Positions 6,261-6,704 of a stretch of DNA of 6,704 nucleotides are shown here, piece by piece. The first letter of the stretch is position 1; every line of letters begins with the position of its first letter. The stretch comes from Mycoplasmataceae bacterium (GTDB taxonomy: Bacteria; Bacillota_I; Bacilli_A; Mycoplasmatales; Mycoplasmoidaceae). The position numbers and the translations under genes were made by a program. The DNA is taken from the NCBI GenBank assembly GCA_031278855.1, contig JAITJR010000100.1, positions 1-6,704 of the forward strand. The letters are read 5' to 3'. The notes below the pieces were generated by a model that did not search any database, had not been told where the DNA came from, and saw only the letters and a list, made by a program, of their open reading frames with translations.

Positions 6261-6280
6261 AGTGCGATAAGCACTGTTTT
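6261..6280 (+). promoter_or_regulatory. Small hairpin in the lipoprotein leader
   Basis: AGTGC (6261-6265) pairs with GCACT (6271-6275) across a GATAA loop, followed by GTTTT. A sixth T-G pair is possible. It is too short to be a convincing terminator alone, but sits just ahead of the larger one at 6293. Confidence 0.35.
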
Positions 6281-6292
6281 GGCTTCTTTTCT

Positions 6293-6327
6293 AAAAACAA
6301 GAGTTCGTTTTAGAGCTCTTGTTTTTT
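6293..6327 (+). terminator. Strong bidirectional intrinsic terminator ahead of the lipoprotein gene
   Basis: A stem of 14 bp (6293-6306 with 6313-6326, one T-G pair) with a 6-base loop, an A5 tract on the left arm and T6 (6322-6327) on the right. This is the classic form of a terminator active on both strands. It lies between two genes that diverge, so it is not needed to end either of them. If the lipoprotein is transcribed from near 6220, this would act as an attenuator in its leader. Confidence 0.75.
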
Positions 6328-6363
6328 GCGATTAATTTTCAAAATGAGAGAGAAATAAAAGAT

Positions 6364-6704
6364 ATGAAACTAAAAAAATGATGAGGTTTTTCGGCACTAA
6401 TGTTAGCTGGAATTGGGGTAGCTATTCCGATTACCTTAACTACTAGTTGTGCCGAAAAGAAAGATTGAACTTTTAATAATTACAATGAGTTTGATAATTA
6501 TTTACAGAAACATAAACAAGATGTTTCGGAAGCTTATATTTTTAGTAATACACCAAATTCAACAGATTATGAATTTCTTAAAAAAAATATGAACCTTCAA
6601 TTCTTTGTCAACAGCAATTTATTCACAATTTATATCGGTTTATACACTACTTCTACGGAAATGTCCGCTATCAAAATGGAATTACACATCAAAAACAAAA
6701 CAAC
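6364..6704 (+). CDS. Predicted surface lipoprotein, 3' end outside the window
   Basis: The first 113 residues of a secreted lipoprotein, running off the right edge. The N-terminus is M-K-L-K-K followed by two UGA-encoded Trp (6, 7), a hydrophobic segment (about 9-25), then T-T-S-Cys29, a lipobox where signal peptidase II would cut and Cys29 would be lipid-modified. A third UGA Trp is residue 35. The mature part is polar and rich in Asn, Lys and Tyr, as is common in Mollicute surface lipoproteins. I do not recognise a family or a solute-binding motif. A purine-rich stretch (6346-6362) before the ATG may serve as the ribosome binding site. The upstream terminator hairpin and G9 tract suggest that its expression is controlled. 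Confidence 0.85.

Overview
The window reads as AT-rich chromosomal DNA from a wall-less bacterium of the class Mollicutes (mycoplasma or spiroplasma-like) that uses genetic code 4. By my count 23 in-frame UGA codons sit inside otherwise intact genes, several at positions where the family expects tryptophan (for example the Trp near the end of Era), against a single UGG (dgkA residue 8). Read with the standard code, most of these genes look broken; read with UGA = Trp every gene is intact. I cannot name the species. No CRISPR array, rRNA, tRNA or insertion-sequence transposase is visible.

Layout. Rightward: the 3' end of a lemA-family gene (2-448) followed after 26 bases by a 592-residue membrane protein of unknown function (475-2253), probably one operon. 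An unusually long non-coding stretch (2254-2680) follows. Its left part holds an elaborate set of nested and mutually exclusive inverted repeats (2295-2463). Its right part holds a strong sigma-70-type promoter (2483-2511) and a leader of about 165 bases for a family-2 glycosyltransferase (2681-3583) whose acidic motifs are degenerate. A hairpin-rich convergent intergenic region (3584-3725) separates it from a leftward housekeeping operon.

The leftward operon is ybeY (5737-6168), dgkA (5313-5696), era (4433-5311) and recO (3726-4430), transcribed in that order. This is the classical Firmicute/Mollicute order for rRNA maturation (YbeY, Era), lipid-carrier phosphorylation (DgkA) and recombinational repair (RecO), without the cdd gene often found between dgkA and era. 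Gene spacing is 40, 1 and 2 bases, so era and recO are probably translationally coupled to the gene before them.

At the right edge a divergent promoter region (about 6190-6225) drives ybeY leftward and probably a lipoprotein gene (6364 to beyond 6704) rightward. Between that promoter and the lipoprotein start lie a run of nine G and a strong 14-bp terminator hairpin, which suggests attenuation and possibly phase variation of a surface antigen.

The most unusual material is non-coding: (i) the 2295-2463 multibranch/switch-like fold; (ii) a diverged 32-base hairpin repeat present once on each side of the glycosyltransferase in opposite orientation (2420-2451 and 3688-3719), with a compensatory change in the stem; (iii) the same stem sequence recurring over the ybeY start codon; (iv) the G9 tract upstream of the lipoprotein.
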